Positions 1-9,819 of a DNA stretch of 64,000 nt are shown here, one piece after another. The translations under genes and the position numbers were made by a program. A model generated the notes under the pieces. It saw nothing but the letters and a program-made list of their open reading frames with translations, was not told the origin of the DNA and did not search any database. This DNA comes from CAYNRE01 sp964399535 (GTDB lineage Bacteria > Planctomycetota > Planctomycetia > Pirellulales > CAYNRE01), in NCBI GenBank assembly GCA_964399535.1, contig CAYNRE010000005.1, positions 1-64,000 on the forward strand, in the 5' to 3' direction. Positions within the stretch are counted from its first letter, which is position 1. Every line of letters begins with the position of its first letter.

Positions 1-1908
1 GGCCAGCAGTTGCGCCGCCAGCAGCGAATGGCCCCCCAGCTCGAAGAACGAATCCTCCCGACCCGCCCGCTCCACCCCCAACAGCTCCACCCACCAACCG
101 GCCAACGACTCCTCGACGGACCCCAACGGAGCCTGGTAGGCAGGGCGAGCGGTGGTTGCCTCGCCGCCCGTTTGCCACTGAGCGACGATCGACAGACTGC
201 CCTCGAGGAACTGTTCTCGGCACGCGTGACGCTGCACTTTGCCGCTGGTGGTTTTCGGGAGCGTGCCGGCCTTGATGAGCACGATCGCGCTTGGCACCAG
301 TTCGTGATCGGCCCGAAGCTCGGCCTGGATCGCGGCTCGCACCTGGTCCAGATCGTGCTTATGAGGCCGCCAAACCTCGTGCACCACGACCAGGCGATCG
401 GGTCCGTCGCCGCCCACGGCGAAGGCGGCCCCACCATCGCGCTTGAGCGCCGGATGGGCGTTTTCAACCGTCCGTTCGATGTCGTGCGGGTAATGGTTGC
501 GGCCGTGCAGAATGATCAGGTCTTTGAGCCGGCCGGAAATGTAGAGTTGCCCCTGGAACTCGAACCCCAGATCGCCGGTGCGCAGGAACGGCCCCTCGTC
601 CCGGTCGGCCAAGCGCGCGGAAAACGTTTCGGCCGATTCCTCGGGTCGGTTCCAATAGCCCTGGGCCACGCCGGGACCCTGCACCCAAATCTCGCCGACG
701 GTCCCCTCGGCACAGGGGCGGCGCGAATGCGGATCGACGATTTCAAGGCGGTGGTCGGCAATGCACTGGCCGTGAGCCATGAACACCCGCCCCGATTCCG
801 CAGGTTGGGGCACCGCCCGGCCGCGCGAAAGTTCGGCCGGCGAAAAAGCCTGCACCAGGGGGGGCTGCCCGCGATCGCCACCGGCCACCAGCAGCGTGGC
901 CTCGGCCAGGCCGTAGCAGGGATAAAACGCGTCGGAGCGAAAGCCGCACTCGGCAAAAGTCTCGGCGAACCGGTCCAATGTTTCGGGGCGCACCGGTTCG
1001 GCGCCGTTAAAGGCCAGGCTCCAGCGGCTCAGGTCGAGCGTTCGCCGCTCTTCGGGCGAGATCTTTTGCACGCAAAGTTCGTAGGCGAAATTCGGTCCGC
1101 CGCTGGTGCTGACGCCGTAGTCGGAGATCGCCTTGAGCCAGCGGTAGGGCCGTTGGACGAACGCCAAGGGAGACATCAGCACATTCGGCTTGCCGCGGAA
1201 AAACGGCAACAACACCCCGCCGATCAGGCCCATGTCGTGGTAGGGGGGCAGCCAGCAAACCCCGCTGGTTCCCACGCTGTCGAGCCGGTCGAGCTGCGCC
1301 AAATTCGAGAGCAAATTGGCGTGGCTGAGCATCACCCCCTTGGGCGTTCCGGTCGAGCCGCTGGTGTATTGCAGCACGGCCAGGCTTTCGCTGGTGAGCT
1401 CCGGGGCCGGCCAATGAGCGGCGTCTTCGTCCAACAGGTCGGTCGCCACCAGCCGGGCCGAGGGGGCCGCCTGGCGAAACAGCGGCTCGGCCACGGCGCG
1501 GTGCGCCCTAGTGGTCAGAATGACCGCGGGCTCCGCGTCGCGCAATACTCCGACCAGCCGAGGCAGGGTGCGCTGCAAGCGGAGCGGGTCGGGCGGATAA
1601 ATCGGCACCGCCACCAATCCGGCGTAGAGCGCGCCGAAAAAGCCGGCAATGTACTCTAGCCCAGGCTCGTACACGAGCAGCGCCCGGCCGGTCGGCTCGG
1701 CGCTCTGCAGCAGGCGAACGGCAATTTGCCGTGCCAATAGGTCGAGTCGGCCGTAGGTGAGCTCGGCAGTCTCGGATTCGCCGTCGATCAGAAATCGAAA
1801 CGCAACTTCGTCGGGCCGCCGGCCGGCGTGCCAGCGGGCCACATCGACCAGGTTTTCGAGTTGCGGCGAATAGTCTTGGTGTGCGTCGCGGGGCAACAAC
1901 AACGACAT
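1..1908 (-). CDS. Fatty acyl-AMP ligase fused to acyl carrier domain (partial)
   Basis: Activates a fatty acid as acyl-adenylate and would hand it to the phosphopantetheine arm of its own carrier domain; such enzymes load lipid or polyketide/NRPS assembly lines. The 636 visible residues hold an AMP-binding core with the P-loop YTSGSTGTPKG at about residues 178-190, GLAEATLL and TGDLGF motifs, and an ILHGRNHYPHDIE motif typical of the fatty acyl-AMP ligase (FAAL) branch. The C-terminal carrier module carries FELGGHSLLAA with the phosphopantetheine serine at S628. The ATG at 1908 begins MSLLLPRDAHQ. The protein continues past the left edge, so further condensation, reductase or ketosynthase modules may follow. 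Family assignment is strong; the product made is unknown. Confidence 0.93.
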   Translation of the reverse strand, partial: MSLLLPRDAHQDYSPQLENLVDVARWHAGRRPDEVAFRFLIDGESETAELTYGRLDLLARQIAVRLLQSAEPTGRALLVYEPGLEYIAGFFGALYAGLVAVPIYPPDPLRLQRTLPRLVGVLRDAEPAVILTTRAHRAVAEPLFRQAAPSARLVATDLLDEDAAHWPAPELTSESLAVLQYTSGSTGTPKGVMLSHANLLSNLAQLDRLDSVGTSGVCWLPPYHDMGLIGGVLLPFFRGKPNVLMSPLAFVQRPYRWLKAISDYGVSTSGGPNFAYELCVQKISPEERRTLDLSRWSLAFNGAEPVRPETLDRFAETFAECGFRSDAFYPCYGLAEATLLVAGGDRGQPPLVQAFSPAELSRGRAVPQPAESGRVFMAHGQCIADHRLEIVDPHSRRPCAEGTVGEIWVQGPGVAQGYWNRPEESAETFSARLADRDEGPFLRTGDLGFEFQGQLYISGRLKDLIILHGRNHYPHDIERTVENAHPALKRDGGAAFAVGGDGPDRLVVVHEVWRPHKHDLDQVRAAIQAELRADHELVPSAIVLIKAGTLPKTTSGKVQRHACREQFLEGSLSIVAQWQTGGEATTARPAYQAPLGSVEESLAGWWVELLGVERAGREDSFFELGGHSLLAAQLLA

Positions 1909-2440
1909 GCGCTAGGCCTCTTGAACCAATCTCGTTCCGTGCCGAGGCCGACGCGCGCATGGAGCGCGGCGTGGCCCACCGCAATTAGGAGCCGCCGCGT
2001 GTCTCACGCTTTCCCGCGAAAAGCGCCAAGGTTCGTCTGTTCCCGCAGACTCGGCGCCACCCGCACCGTCATTGTAGACGCCTCAACCACGCAGGCTACC
2101 CGTCGCGCCGCCGCGGGGCGCGGTTCCGGTCGACCTAACCGCAACCCTCAGACTGCATTCACCCCGCCCGCACGGGTCGCCAGGTGGTTGCAGTTGCCCA
2201 GCGGACACGCCGTCGGACTGTTACAGACGCGCCGGGTAAACCATTGCCGGCCCGGTCCGTAACAACCCACAGGCAAAGGCTCGGCCCGTTGACCACCCCC
2301 GGCGGGGGGCGTTTTTGTTACGCCATCGCTAAGACTCCCCCATTTTCGGCAAGCATTCACCCCAAAAATCGAACTACTCGCCCGGCGCACGATTGGGCTA
2401 AGATTCGCCGGTCGTGCCGACGGAACGGAAAGGATCAGCC
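1909..2440. other. Divergent intergenic region
   Basis: This stretch separates the leftward acyl-AMP ligase from the rightward secreted protein and must hold both promoters. I see no convincing coding frame, RNA gene or sigma-70 box pair. A short GC hairpin (about 2296-2308) followed by a T-run is present but is not placed as a terminator for either gene. Confidence 0.5.
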
Positions 2441-3487
2441 GTGAGCAACAGTCCTAGCGCTCGGCGCGCCCTTGGGTTCGGCGGGGCCGCCGCGCGCTGC
2501 GCTACCGCACACCTGCGGCGTGGACATTTTTTTTCCGCCGGACCTGTTCGGCGAATCAGGACGCGCGCGGTCTTGCTGGTTGCGCTAGCGCTGAGCCCCG
2601 GGCTGGTCTACGGACAATCGGCGGTGTCCAGCAGTTTGGCGGGCTACGACCTCGCGCCGCGCCCCCTGGAGCGCATCGCGGCCGGAACCGTCATCGACCG
2701 GGAAGCGCCCGAGGGTTGGACCCACCTGGTCATCAAGAGCGTGCCCCGGCTCGACGAAACCGAGCGGGCCAAAGTAGCCGGTTTGGTCGCCCGGCTGGCA
2801 ACGAGTTTTACCACCAACATCGTGGCACGCGTCCGGCCGCCCGCGGCCGACCGCGGTGCCGAGGCGGTGCTCGATGGGGTGGCCATCGGGCTTTCGACCC
2901 CCATTTCGGGGCGCGACGTGGTGGTCAACGCCGATCAGGCCGATCGCTTGGGGGCCAACTTGGGCATCATCGGCAACCTGGTCTTGGGTCAGGCCGATGG
3001 CCGGCTCGACCAGGTGGTTACCCGCTTGCGCAGTTCGCGGCTGCTGATCTTCGACGTGCCCGGCCTGTTGCTCGAAGGCGAACGTCACGCCGACGTCGTC
3101 CTGCGTTACGCCCTGATCGTAAGCCCCGACCGTGGCGAACTGACTAGTTGGGTCTGGGTGCTGGGCATTACGGCCGACGCGGGGTTGACGCTCGACCCCC
3201 TGCGGTGCCGGCTGCTGGCGCCCAATACCTTGGAACAGTGCGCCATGCACATCGATCCCAACGCGATTCTGGCCGGGGTACCCGGTCCAAAAGCCTTTGG
3301 TGTGGTAGATTGGCCGCCCGGCAAAGAGTTGCGTTTGGGCGAAGGGTTTCGGCCCTGGCTGACGCCGCGGGCGTACACCGCCTCGGCCGGACAAGAGTTG
3401 GAGCGGCAACTGCTGGGGTTGGCGGCCCGCGTTGCCTCCGCCCCGCCGAACCGCTCGAATTCGAGCGGCGCGACGACGGGCCGCTAG
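2441..3487 (+). CDS. Secreted protein of unknown function
   Basis: Encodes a 348-residue protein from a GTG at 2441, chosen because AAAGGA lies about 8 nt upstream; an in-frame GTG at 2414 is less well placed. An unusually long basic N-terminus precedes a hydrophobic segment VLLVALALSPG ending near VYGQS, a plausible Sec signal and cleavage site. The mature part has alternating beta/alpha character and no motif I recognise. The C-terminus is Ser/Asn-rich. The next gene on the same strand (M28 peptidase) starts 194 bp downstream, so the two may be cotranscribed. No function is assigned; export is the only supported property. Confidence 0.75.
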   Translation: MSNSPSARRALGFGGAAARCATAHLRRGHFFSAGPVRRIRTRAVLLVALALSPGLVYGQSAVSSSLAGYDLAPRPLERIAAGTVIDREAPEGWTHLVIKSVPRLDETERAKVAGLVARLATSFTTNIVARVRPPAADRGAEAVLDGVAIGLSTPISGRDVVVNADQADRLGANLGIIGNLVLGQADGRLDQVVTRLRSSRLLIFDVPGLLLEGERHADVVLRYALIVSPDRGELTSWVWVLGITADAGLTLDPLRCRLLAPNTLEQCAMHIDPNAILAGVPGPKAFGVVDWPPGKELRLGEGFRPWLTPRAYTASAGQELERQLLGLAARVASAPPNRSNSSGATTGR

Positions 3488-3681
3488 CCTGCCCGGTCCG
3501 ACCCGTACTGGCAGAGGACCTCGACGGCGAAAACGCCGGTCGCCGGTTAACGGCTCGGCGGCGCGGTCGTTCAACCCGATGCGGGCGAGGCTTGGCTGCG
3601 CGAGGTTCTTGAGGCCCAAGCGGGCGCAGCGCCGCAACCGGTCCTTGGATCGTAGGGAAGCGAAAAAAGGGGTACCCCGAC

Positions 3682-5289
3682 GTGAACCAGGCCCAACGGA
3701 GAAACGCTCGGCTCGCGCGGATTGCTCGAGAGGCGGGCGGTGGCGTAAGCGCCCCACGGCGAGCCAGACCATACGCCCGACTTTGCGCTGTCGCGCTCTT
3801 GGGGGCCGTATTGGCACCCTGGGCCGCTGCCAGCGGGGCGGAAAACGCGGCTCTGTCGGCGATGCTCCTTTCGATCCGCGAGCAGGACCTGCGCCGCCAT
3901 GTCGACGTCCTGGCGGCCGACACCTACGAAGGACGCGAAGGCGGCAGCCGCGGCGGTCGGGCCGCCGGGGTCTATTTGGAACGCGAGCTGCGCCGCCTGA
4001 ACTTGGCCGGCGGCGCGGCGGGGGGGAGCTACTACCAGCCGTTTACGGGCAATCATCGCAATTTGCTCGCCGTGATTCCGGGGAGCGACCCGGAGTTGGC
4101 CGATCAAGTGATCGTGGTCGGGGCCCATTACGACCACGTGGGTTATGGCAACCGGGACAACAGTTTCGGCCCCATCGGCTACATCCACAACGGCGCCGAC
4201 GACAACGCCAGCGGCACCGCGGGCCTGTTGGAACTGATCGAGGCCTATCAAATCAGCGGCGCCACGCCACGGCGCACGCTTCTGTTCGCCTTCTGGGACG
4301 GCGAGGAAAAGGGCCTCTTGGGCTCGTATCACTGGTGCCGCTCGCCGACCGTGCCGCTGGCGCGGGTGCCGCTGATGGTCAACCTGGACATGATCGGCCG
4401 GCTGCGCAGCTCGCGGATCGAGGTCGTGGGCTCGCGCACCAGCCCCGGGCTGCGAGAGCTTCTGTCGCGGCAAAACGTCGACCCCGAGGTAAAGCTCGAT
4501 TTCGTTTGGCAGCTCAAGGAAGACAGCGACCACTATGCCTTTATCACCTCGCGGGTTCCCGCGGTCATGCTCCACACCGGGCTGCACGACGACTACCACC
4601 GCCCCAGTGACGACGTGGAGAAGCTGAACTACGTCGGTTTGCGCGAAGTCACGCGGCTATTGGTCCGCCTAGTCGACTCGCTAGCCCAGGGGGTCGAGAT
4701 CGACCCCTACCGGGGCAGCGCCTTGAACGAGACCGACGACCAACGCCGCAGGCAGGAAGCGCCCCTGCCGCCCCTACCGGGCCGGTTGGGAGTGAGCTTC
4801 CGCGAGGGGGAAGAAGACGGCGCTGGTGCCCAGGTAGTGCTGGTGCGTCGCGGCAGCGCGGCCGAGGCGGCCGGCATCCAGGTGGGCGACGTTATTCGCG
4901 AGATCAATGGCGAACAGGTAACCACCACGGCCGACATTCTGCCCTTGGTCCTCGCGGCGCCGCCCGAGAGCGAGGTCGTGGTCGAGCGTGCCGCCGCGCC
5001 CGAACCCCTGCGGCTACCGGTGCTGCTCGATGGCGAGCCGGTCCGGATCGGAATCTCATGGCGCGTGGACGATGCCGAGCCCAACGCCGTGGCTCTGGCC
5101 CGGGTAGTGCCGGGGTCTCCTGCGGGCCGGGCCGGGCTGCTGGTCAACGATCGCGTCTACCGGGTCGACGGCCAATCGTTTGCCGGCAGCCAGGAGTTTA
5201 GCGAGTTGTTGGCCGGCGAGGGGCCCTGGCAACTCGAGGTGGAACGCAACGGCCGCGTCTTCCTTCAAGATTTGTCGCTCGCGCGATAG
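3682..5289 (+). CDS. M28 family zinc metallopeptidase with two PDZ domains
   Basis: Predicted secreted aminopeptidase or carboxypeptidase of the M28 (co-catalytic di-zinc) family. With the GTG start at 3682 the metal-site motifs are all present: H149 in GAHYDH, D173 in GADDNASG, E208-E209 in DGEEKG, D236 in NLDMIG, and H306 in DDYHRPSDD. A hydrophobic signal segment (VALLGAVLAPWAAASG, residues 37-52) follows a long basic leader, so a later start is possible. Residues about 370-450 form a PDZ domain (AAEAAGIQVGDVIREING) and a second PDZ-like unit follows (SPAGRAGLLVNDRVYRVDG). This peptidase-PDZ layout is common for exported M28 proteins. Substrate is unknown. Confidence 0.93.
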   Translation: MNQAQRRNARLARIAREAGGGVSAPRRARPYARLCAVALLGAVLAPWAAASGAENAALSAMLLSIREQDLRRHVDVLAADTYEGREGGSRGGRAAGVYLERELRRLNLAGGAAGGSYYQPFTGNHRNLLAVIPGSDPELADQVIVVGAHYDHVGYGNRDNSFGPIGYIHNGADDNASGTAGLLELIEAYQISGATPRRTLLFAFWDGEEKGLLGSYHWCRSPTVPLARVPLMVNLDMIGRLRSSRIEVVGSRTSPGLRELLSRQNVDPEVKLDFVWQLKEDSDHYAFITSRVPAVMLHTGLHDDYHRPSDDVEKLNYVGLREVTRLLVRLVDSLAQGVEIDPYRGSALNETDDQRRRQEAPLPPLPGRLGVSFREGEEDGAGAQVVLVRRGSAAEAAGIQVGDVIREINGEQVTTTADILPLVLAAPPESEVVVERAAAPEPLRLPVLLDGEPVRIGISWRVDDAEPNAVALARVVPGSPAGRAGLLVNDRVYRVDGQSFAGSQEFSELLAGEGPWQLEVERNGRVFLQDLSLAR

Positions 5290-5482
5290 GCGCCCCAGCC
5301 TTCGGCGGGAACTGGGGCGGCGGCGAAGCACGCCAGGGCGGGCCACGTCGAGGCAGGCCGGCTCTTGGCCCGATTCGCCGCGGTCGATTGGCCTGGCCGC
5401 CCGGTTGGGGGTAAGCTACCAGCACTGGCTGGCGAGGGCCGAGCCTTGCCGGCGCCCCCTCGGGGAAGCGAGGTACCACGCC

Positions 5483-6874
5483 ATGCCTTTCGACTTCGCA
5501 CGGCCTACCCGGCTGGCAGGTCCGGTGCAGCGCTGCGCGGGCACGTTGGGCCGGCGGGCCTTTCTGCGAACCAGCCTGGTGGGGCTCAGCAGTTGGGGAC
5601 TGGCCGACCTGTTGCGGGCCCAATCGGCGGCCGCCACCAACGGCGGCACCCCGGGCGCAGCCAAGTCGATCATCGTGCTCTGGCTGTGGGGCGGCCCAAG
5701 CCACATGGACACGTTCGACCTCAAGCCGCTGGCGCCCAGTGAGTTTCGCGGCCAGTTTCGCCCCATCGCCACGGCCGCGCCAGGGCTGGAGATTTGTGAA
5801 CACCTGCCCCGCTTGGCCGCGCTGGGAGACCGGTTCAGCCTGATTCGTTCGCTGCACCACGACAGCCCGGGCCACGCCAACAGCAGCCATACGCTGTTGA
5901 CCGGCTACCCGGGCGAGTTGGTCGAAACCCCTCCCTATGCGCCGAAGCACCCCGATTGGTTCTCGGTGGCCCAGCGCGTAATCGGTCCGCCCAGCGAGCG
6001 AGTCGCGCCCTTCGTGGCCATGCCGCGGGTGCGCTACCTGGGGTCGGCCTATTTGGGGCCCGGTTTCGCCCCGCTGGTGGTCGCGGCCGATCCCAGCGCG
6101 CCGGAATTCAAGGTGCCGAATCTCTCGGTCACAACGGAGCAACAGACCCAGATCGCGCGGCGCAGAGGCCTGGCCGAGCAACTCGATCGATTCCGGAGCG
6201 ACCTGGATCAGCACGGTATCGGCAAGGCCCTGGATGGGTTTCAGAGCCGGGCCGCTGAAATTCTGACCAGCTCGGCCATGCAGCGGGCCTTCGACTTGAA
6301 CCAGGAACCGGGGGAACTGCGCGACCGCTACGGGCGCCACGAACTAGGGCAGCGCTGCTTGCTAGCCCGACGGCTGGTCGAGGCGGGCTGCCCGCTGGTG
6401 TCGATCGACTTTCCCTGCGTGCCGGGACAGAAGGCGTTTAGCTGGGACGATCACGCCAGCGTCTGGAATATTTTCGAGGAAATGCAAATTCGCCTGCCGG
6501 TGCTCGACCAGGTGGTGTCGGCCCTGATCGAAGATCTGTTCGCGCGTTCGCTCGATCGGGATGTGTTGCTGGTGGTGATGGGCGAAATGTCGCACACGCC
6601 GCGGCTAAGCAATTTCAAGGGGCAGCCCGGTCGCGAGCACTGGGGCCGGGCGATGTCGGTCCTGGTCTCGGGCGGCGGGTTGCGGATGGGCGAGGTCGTG
6701 GGGGCGACAAGCCCCAAGGGGGAAGAGCCGAGCCAGCGCCCGGTCTCGCCCAACGACTTACTGGCGACCTGGTATCGCCACCTGGGGGTGCCGCTGGAAA
6801 CCAGTTTCCCCGATTTCCAAGGCCGGCCGACCCCGATTCTTCCGGGCGGAGCCCCGATTGCCGAACTTTTCTAA
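5483..6874 (+). CDS. DUF1501 protein with Tat signal
   Basis: A 463-residue member of DUF1501, a sulfatase-fold family greatly expanded in planctomycetes and usually paired with DUF1549/DUF1553 cytochrome-like partners, which are absent here. The start at 5483 gives a twin-arginine leader with RRAFLRTSLVG at residues 24-34 and a hydrophobic stretch to AQSAAA. Family hallmarks visible are WLWGGPSHMDTFDLKP, the HLPRLAALGDRFSLIRSLHHD block, and GEMSHTPR near the C-terminus. The final residues give PGGAPIAELF, a common DUF1501 ending. Biochemical activity of the family is not established. It lies 193 bp after the M28 peptidase on the same strand. Confidence 0.93.
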   Translation: MPFDFARPTRLAGPVQRCAGTLGRRAFLRTSLVGLSSWGLADLLRAQSAAATNGGTPGAAKSIIVLWLWGGPSHMDTFDLKPLAPSEFRGQFRPIATAAPGLEICEHLPRLAALGDRFSLIRSLHHDSPGHANSSHTLLTGYPGELVETPPYAPKHPDWFSVAQRVIGPPSERVAPFVAMPRVRYLGSAYLGPGFAPLVVAADPSAPEFKVPNLSVTTEQQTQIARRRGLAEQLDRFRSDLDQHGIGKALDGFQSRAAEILTSSAMQRAFDLNQEPGELRDRYGRHELGQRCLLARRLVEAGCPLVSIDFPCVPGQKAFSWDDHASVWNIFEEMQIRLPVLDQVVSALIEDLFARSLDRDVLLVVMGEMSHTPRLSNFKGQPGREHWGRAMSVLVSGGGLRMGEVVGATSPKGEEPSQRPVSPNDLLATWYRHLGVPLETSFPDFQGRPTPILPGGAPIAELF

Positions 6875-7140
6875 ACGGCGGCGGGCCTGGGTTCACAACT
6901 CGTTGGGTCGCCCGCTCGCGCGCGGCGCCCCACTTGAAACGCCCCTGAAGCCCGGCTTGCGTCGCGGAGCCGGGCGGCTAAAGTGACGGCCCCGCTCGCC
7001 GCTCAAAAAAAGGGGGCCGCGCGGGGCGCGCGGCTAGCTCCGGCCTGAGCGGGCCGTTACACAGGGGGCCGCGCGGGTGGCCGGCCAGCGGCCGCCGGGT
7101 TTGGTCGATCACATACCGCAAGGCGTCGAGGATTCGTGCG

Positions 7141-8460
7141 ATGGCGACCCAACCCACCTTGCCCACTGCCCGCGGCCTTCAGGGCTGGTTGAGTACGGCG
7201 CCGGCGGCGGTGTTCACGGTGTACGCGATCGGGGCCTCGTTCGCCACGTACTTCTGCATGTACGCCTTTCGCAAGCCGTTTGCGGCAGCCAGCTTTGCCG
7301 AGCAAAAACTCGGCCCGCTCGATTTGAAAACGGCCCTGGTCATCGGCCAAATCGTGGGCTACACGATCTCGAAGTATATCGGCATTAAAGTCTGTTCCGA
7401 GATCGCCCCGGCACGCCGGGGGGCGATGCTCGTGCTGCTGATTCTCTGGGCCGAGGCGGCGCTGCTCCTATTTGCCCTGGTGCCTGCGCCCGCCCAAGTG
7501 GCCTGTATGCTGCTCAATGGGCTGCCCCTGGGCATGGTTTGGGGGCTGGTGGTGGGCTACCTCGAAGGGCGCCGCACCTCGGAACTGCTCCTGGCCGGGC
7601 TAAGCTGCTCATACATCGTTTCCAGCGCGGTGGTGAAGGATGTCGGCAAGGCCCTGATTCAGAACTGGCAGGTCAGCGAAGCTTGGATGCCCGCCGCGAC
7701 CGGGGCGCTGTTCCTGCCAGGTTTTCTGCTCTCGGTTTGGCTCTTGCAGCAAATTCCCCGCCCGACGGCCGAAGACATTCTCGCCCGGGTCGAGCGCGAG
7801 CCGATGGACGCCCGGCAGCGGGGTTCGTTCGTGCGGGAATTCGCCCTGGGGTTGGCGCTGTTGTTTTTCTTTTACTTTTTCCTCACCGCTTATCGCGATT
7901 TTCGCGACAACTACGGCATCGAAGTTTTGCGCGAGTTGGGGTTCGATCGCGACCCGGCCATCTTCTCCAAGACCGAAACCCCCGTGGCGCTGGGCGTGAT
8001 GGCCGCCCTGGCGGCGCTCAACGTGGTCCGCGATAACCGCCGCGGGCTGATGGCCGCCCTGGCCATTATGTTGCTGGGCGCCCTGACGATGGGGCTGGCC
8101 ACCCTGGCCATGGACCTAGGGTTGGTCGGCAGCCTGGGGTGGATGATCCTGGTGGGGCTCGGCTCCTACCTGGCCTACGTTCCCTTTGGCTCCATGTTGT
8201 TCGATCGGCTGATCGCCTCGACCCGGGTGACGGGCACGGCGGTGTTCGCCATTTACGTGGCCGACGCCATCGGTTACACCGGCTCGATCGGCGTTCAACT
8301 CTATAAAGATTTGGGGCAGGCGGAAACGACCCGGCTGGCATTCTTCCGGTTGTTTACCTACCTGGTATCGGCCCTGGGAACCGCCACGCTGCTGGCGAGC
8401 GCCGGCTATTTCTGGGCCAAGAGCCGCCCCGGGGCCATTGCCCGGCCGCCGGCGGCCTGA
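7141..8460 (+). CDS. DUF5690 family MFS-like membrane transporter
   Basis: A 439-residue polytopic inner-membrane protein with about twelve hydrophobic helices, matching DUF5690, an MFS-related family of unknown substrate. Distinctive segments are FCMYAFRKPFAAA near residue 40, TISKYIGIKVCSE, GMVWGLVVGYLEGRRTSE, and TAYRDFRDNYGIE after the central loop. The first helix pair and the central basic loop are arranged like the two six-helix halves of MFS carriers. The gene is preceded by a 266-bp gap in which I see no feature and converges with the beta-propeller gene at 8560. Transport is inferred from fold only. Confidence 0.9.
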   Translation: MATQPTLPTARGLQGWLSTAPAAVFTVYAIGASFATYFCMYAFRKPFAAASFAEQKLGPLDLKTALVIGQIVGYTISKYIGIKVCSEIAPARRGAMLVLLILWAEAALLLFALVPAPAQVACMLLNGLPLGMVWGLVVGYLEGRRTSELLLAGLSCSYIVSSAVVKDVGKALIQNWQVSEAWMPAATGALFLPGFLLSVWLLQQIPRPTAEDILARVEREPMDARQRGSFVREFALGLALLFFFYFFLTAYRDFRDNYGIEVLRELGFDRDPAIFSKTETPVALGVMAALAALNVVRDNRRGLMAALAIMLLGALTMGLATLAMDLGLVGSLGWMILVGLGSYLAYVPFGSMLFDRLIASTRVTGTAVFAIYVADAIGYTGSIGVQLYKDLGQAETTRLAFFRLFTYLVSALGTATLLASAGYFWAKSRPGAIARPPAA

Positions 8461-8559
8461 GGTGTGCATCGCCACGCCGCGCCCCGTCGGCCCTGGTGGG
8501 CGGGCTGCTGAAGCGGTGGAGGGCCCGCGCTTGCCAAAACTTTTCACCGGCTCGGCACG

Positions 8560-9819
8560 CTAGGGCCGTAGCTGGTACACCAACAGCAAATCCTGGTCGC
8601 GCAGGTAAAGCTGCCCGTCGGCCACGACCGGGTGAGGCCAACTGGGCTGGGGGCTGCGGTCGGGCTGCTCGAACTGGCCCAGCAAACGGAACGCCTCGCG
8701 CGTGGCCTCGACCAGGCTCACGCGCCCTTCCTCGCTGCGGGCAATCAGCATCCCATCGACCAGCACCAGCGACGACTTGCCCGGGTCGCGGCTCTTCCAG
8801 AGCACGTCGCCCGTGGCCCAGTCCATACAGGTCAAAAGGCCGGGGTCGTTCGATCCGTAGATCACCCCCTGATCGAGAATCAGCCCGCCGTGGTGATTCT
8901 TCATGTTCTTGGTGAAGTAGACCTCGGTGGCGGCCAGCTCGGCGCCGCTGCGCCCAATGCGGGCCAGTCCGCCGCCGGTGCCATAACCCGAGGCGGCGAA
9001 TACGTCGGCCCCACTCACCAGCGGCGTCGAGATGTTGGCGGTGCCGTTGGCCGGCTTATCGTAGCGCCAAAGCAGCTTGCCCGTGGCCGCTTCAACTCCG
9101 ATGACACCCTGGGCGGTGAACTGAACGTATTGCGGCACGCCATCGAAGGTGGCCTTAACGATCGAACTGTAGCCGGCACCGTCGCCGATGGGCGCAGCCC
9201 AAATGGTTTGGCCGTATTTCTTGTCGAGCGCCAAGACCGTGGCGGTGGCGCCGCCGGGGGTGCAGAGCAACCAGGGGCCGTCGACCAGCACCGACTCGCT
9301 GTAGCCCCAGGTGGGAATGCCGCCGCCAAACTCGCCCACCAGGTCGTGCCGCCAAACGATTTGGCCGGTTTCCAGGTCGGCCGCGATCAGGTCGCCGTTG
9401 AGCCCCAGGGTGTAGACCCGCGAACCGTCGCAGGTGGGGGTGCTGCGGGGCCCGGGGTAGCCCGCGCCGTCGTGTCGCACCGGCCCCAGCGGCGTTTGCC
9501 AGAGCACCTGGCCCTGACGCTGGCGGTCGAGCGCCATCAGCCATTCCTGCCCGTCGCGGTTGCCCATCACCAGCACGCGCCGCCCAACGACCGCGGGGGC
9601 CGAGTAGCCCACCCCCAGCCCGCTCACTCGCCAGGCCAGCGGGGGGCCCCCCTCGGGCCACTGGCGGGCCAGGCCGGTTTCCGCGCTGTGCCCGTCGTGT
9701 TGGGGGCCGCGCCAATTGGGCCAATCGTGGGGAACGCTGTTGCTGGGGGCCGCACCCAGAAGCGCGGGCAGAATCAGGGCCAGCCAACCGAGTCGCAGCG
9801 CCAGGTCGCCATTGACCAT
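8560..9819 (-). CDS. PQQ-type beta-propeller secreted protein
   Basis: A 419-residue exported protein with repeated PQQ-like beta-propeller blades (for example GDLIAADLETGQIVWRHDL, GVIGVEAATGKLLWRYD, ATGDVLWKS), related in fold to BamB. In planctomycetes such proteins often begin the mature part with a WPNWRGPQHDG motif, seen here just after the signal sequence. I chose the ATG at 9819 because AGAGG lies 7 nt upstream and it yields a signal peptide (RLGWLALILPALLGAAPS); the frame extends further upstream without such features. No quinoprotein dehydrogenase ligand set is obvious, so a structural or binding role is more likely than catalysis. Confidence 0.92.
   Translation of the reverse strand: MVNGDLALRLGWLALILPALLGAAPSNSVPHDWPNWRGPQHDGHSAETGLARQWPEGGPPLAWRVSGLGVGYSAPAVVGRRVLVMGNRDGQEWLMALDRQRQGQVLWQTPLGPVRHDGAGYPGPRSTPTCDGSRVYTLGLNGDLIAADLETGQIVWRHDLVGEFGGGIPTWGYSESVLVDGPWLLCTPGGATATVLALDKKYGQTIWAAPIGDGAGYSSIVKATFDGVPQYVQFTAQGVIGVEAATGKLLWRYDKPANGTANISTPLVSGADVFAASGYGTGGGLARIGRSGAELAATEVYFTKNMKNHHGGLILDQGVIYGSNDPGLLTCMDWATGDVLWKSRDPGKSSLVLVDGMLIARSEEGRVSLVEATREAFRLLGQFEQPDRSPQPSWPHPVVADGQLYLRDQDLLLVYQLRP

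Noticed and set aside
10..1659. Long rightward open frame over the acyl-AMP ligase
   Set aside because: It is the antisense shadow of a clear FAAL-carrier gene; the translation is Arg/Gly/His-rich with no domain.
2296..2317. GC hairpin followed by TTTTT
   Set aside because: Lies between divergent gene starts, so no transcript should end there; stem is only 5 bp.
3571..4599. 342-residue leftward frame across the M28 peptidase
   Set aside because: Antisense shadow; all five zinc-ligand motifs are on the plus strand.
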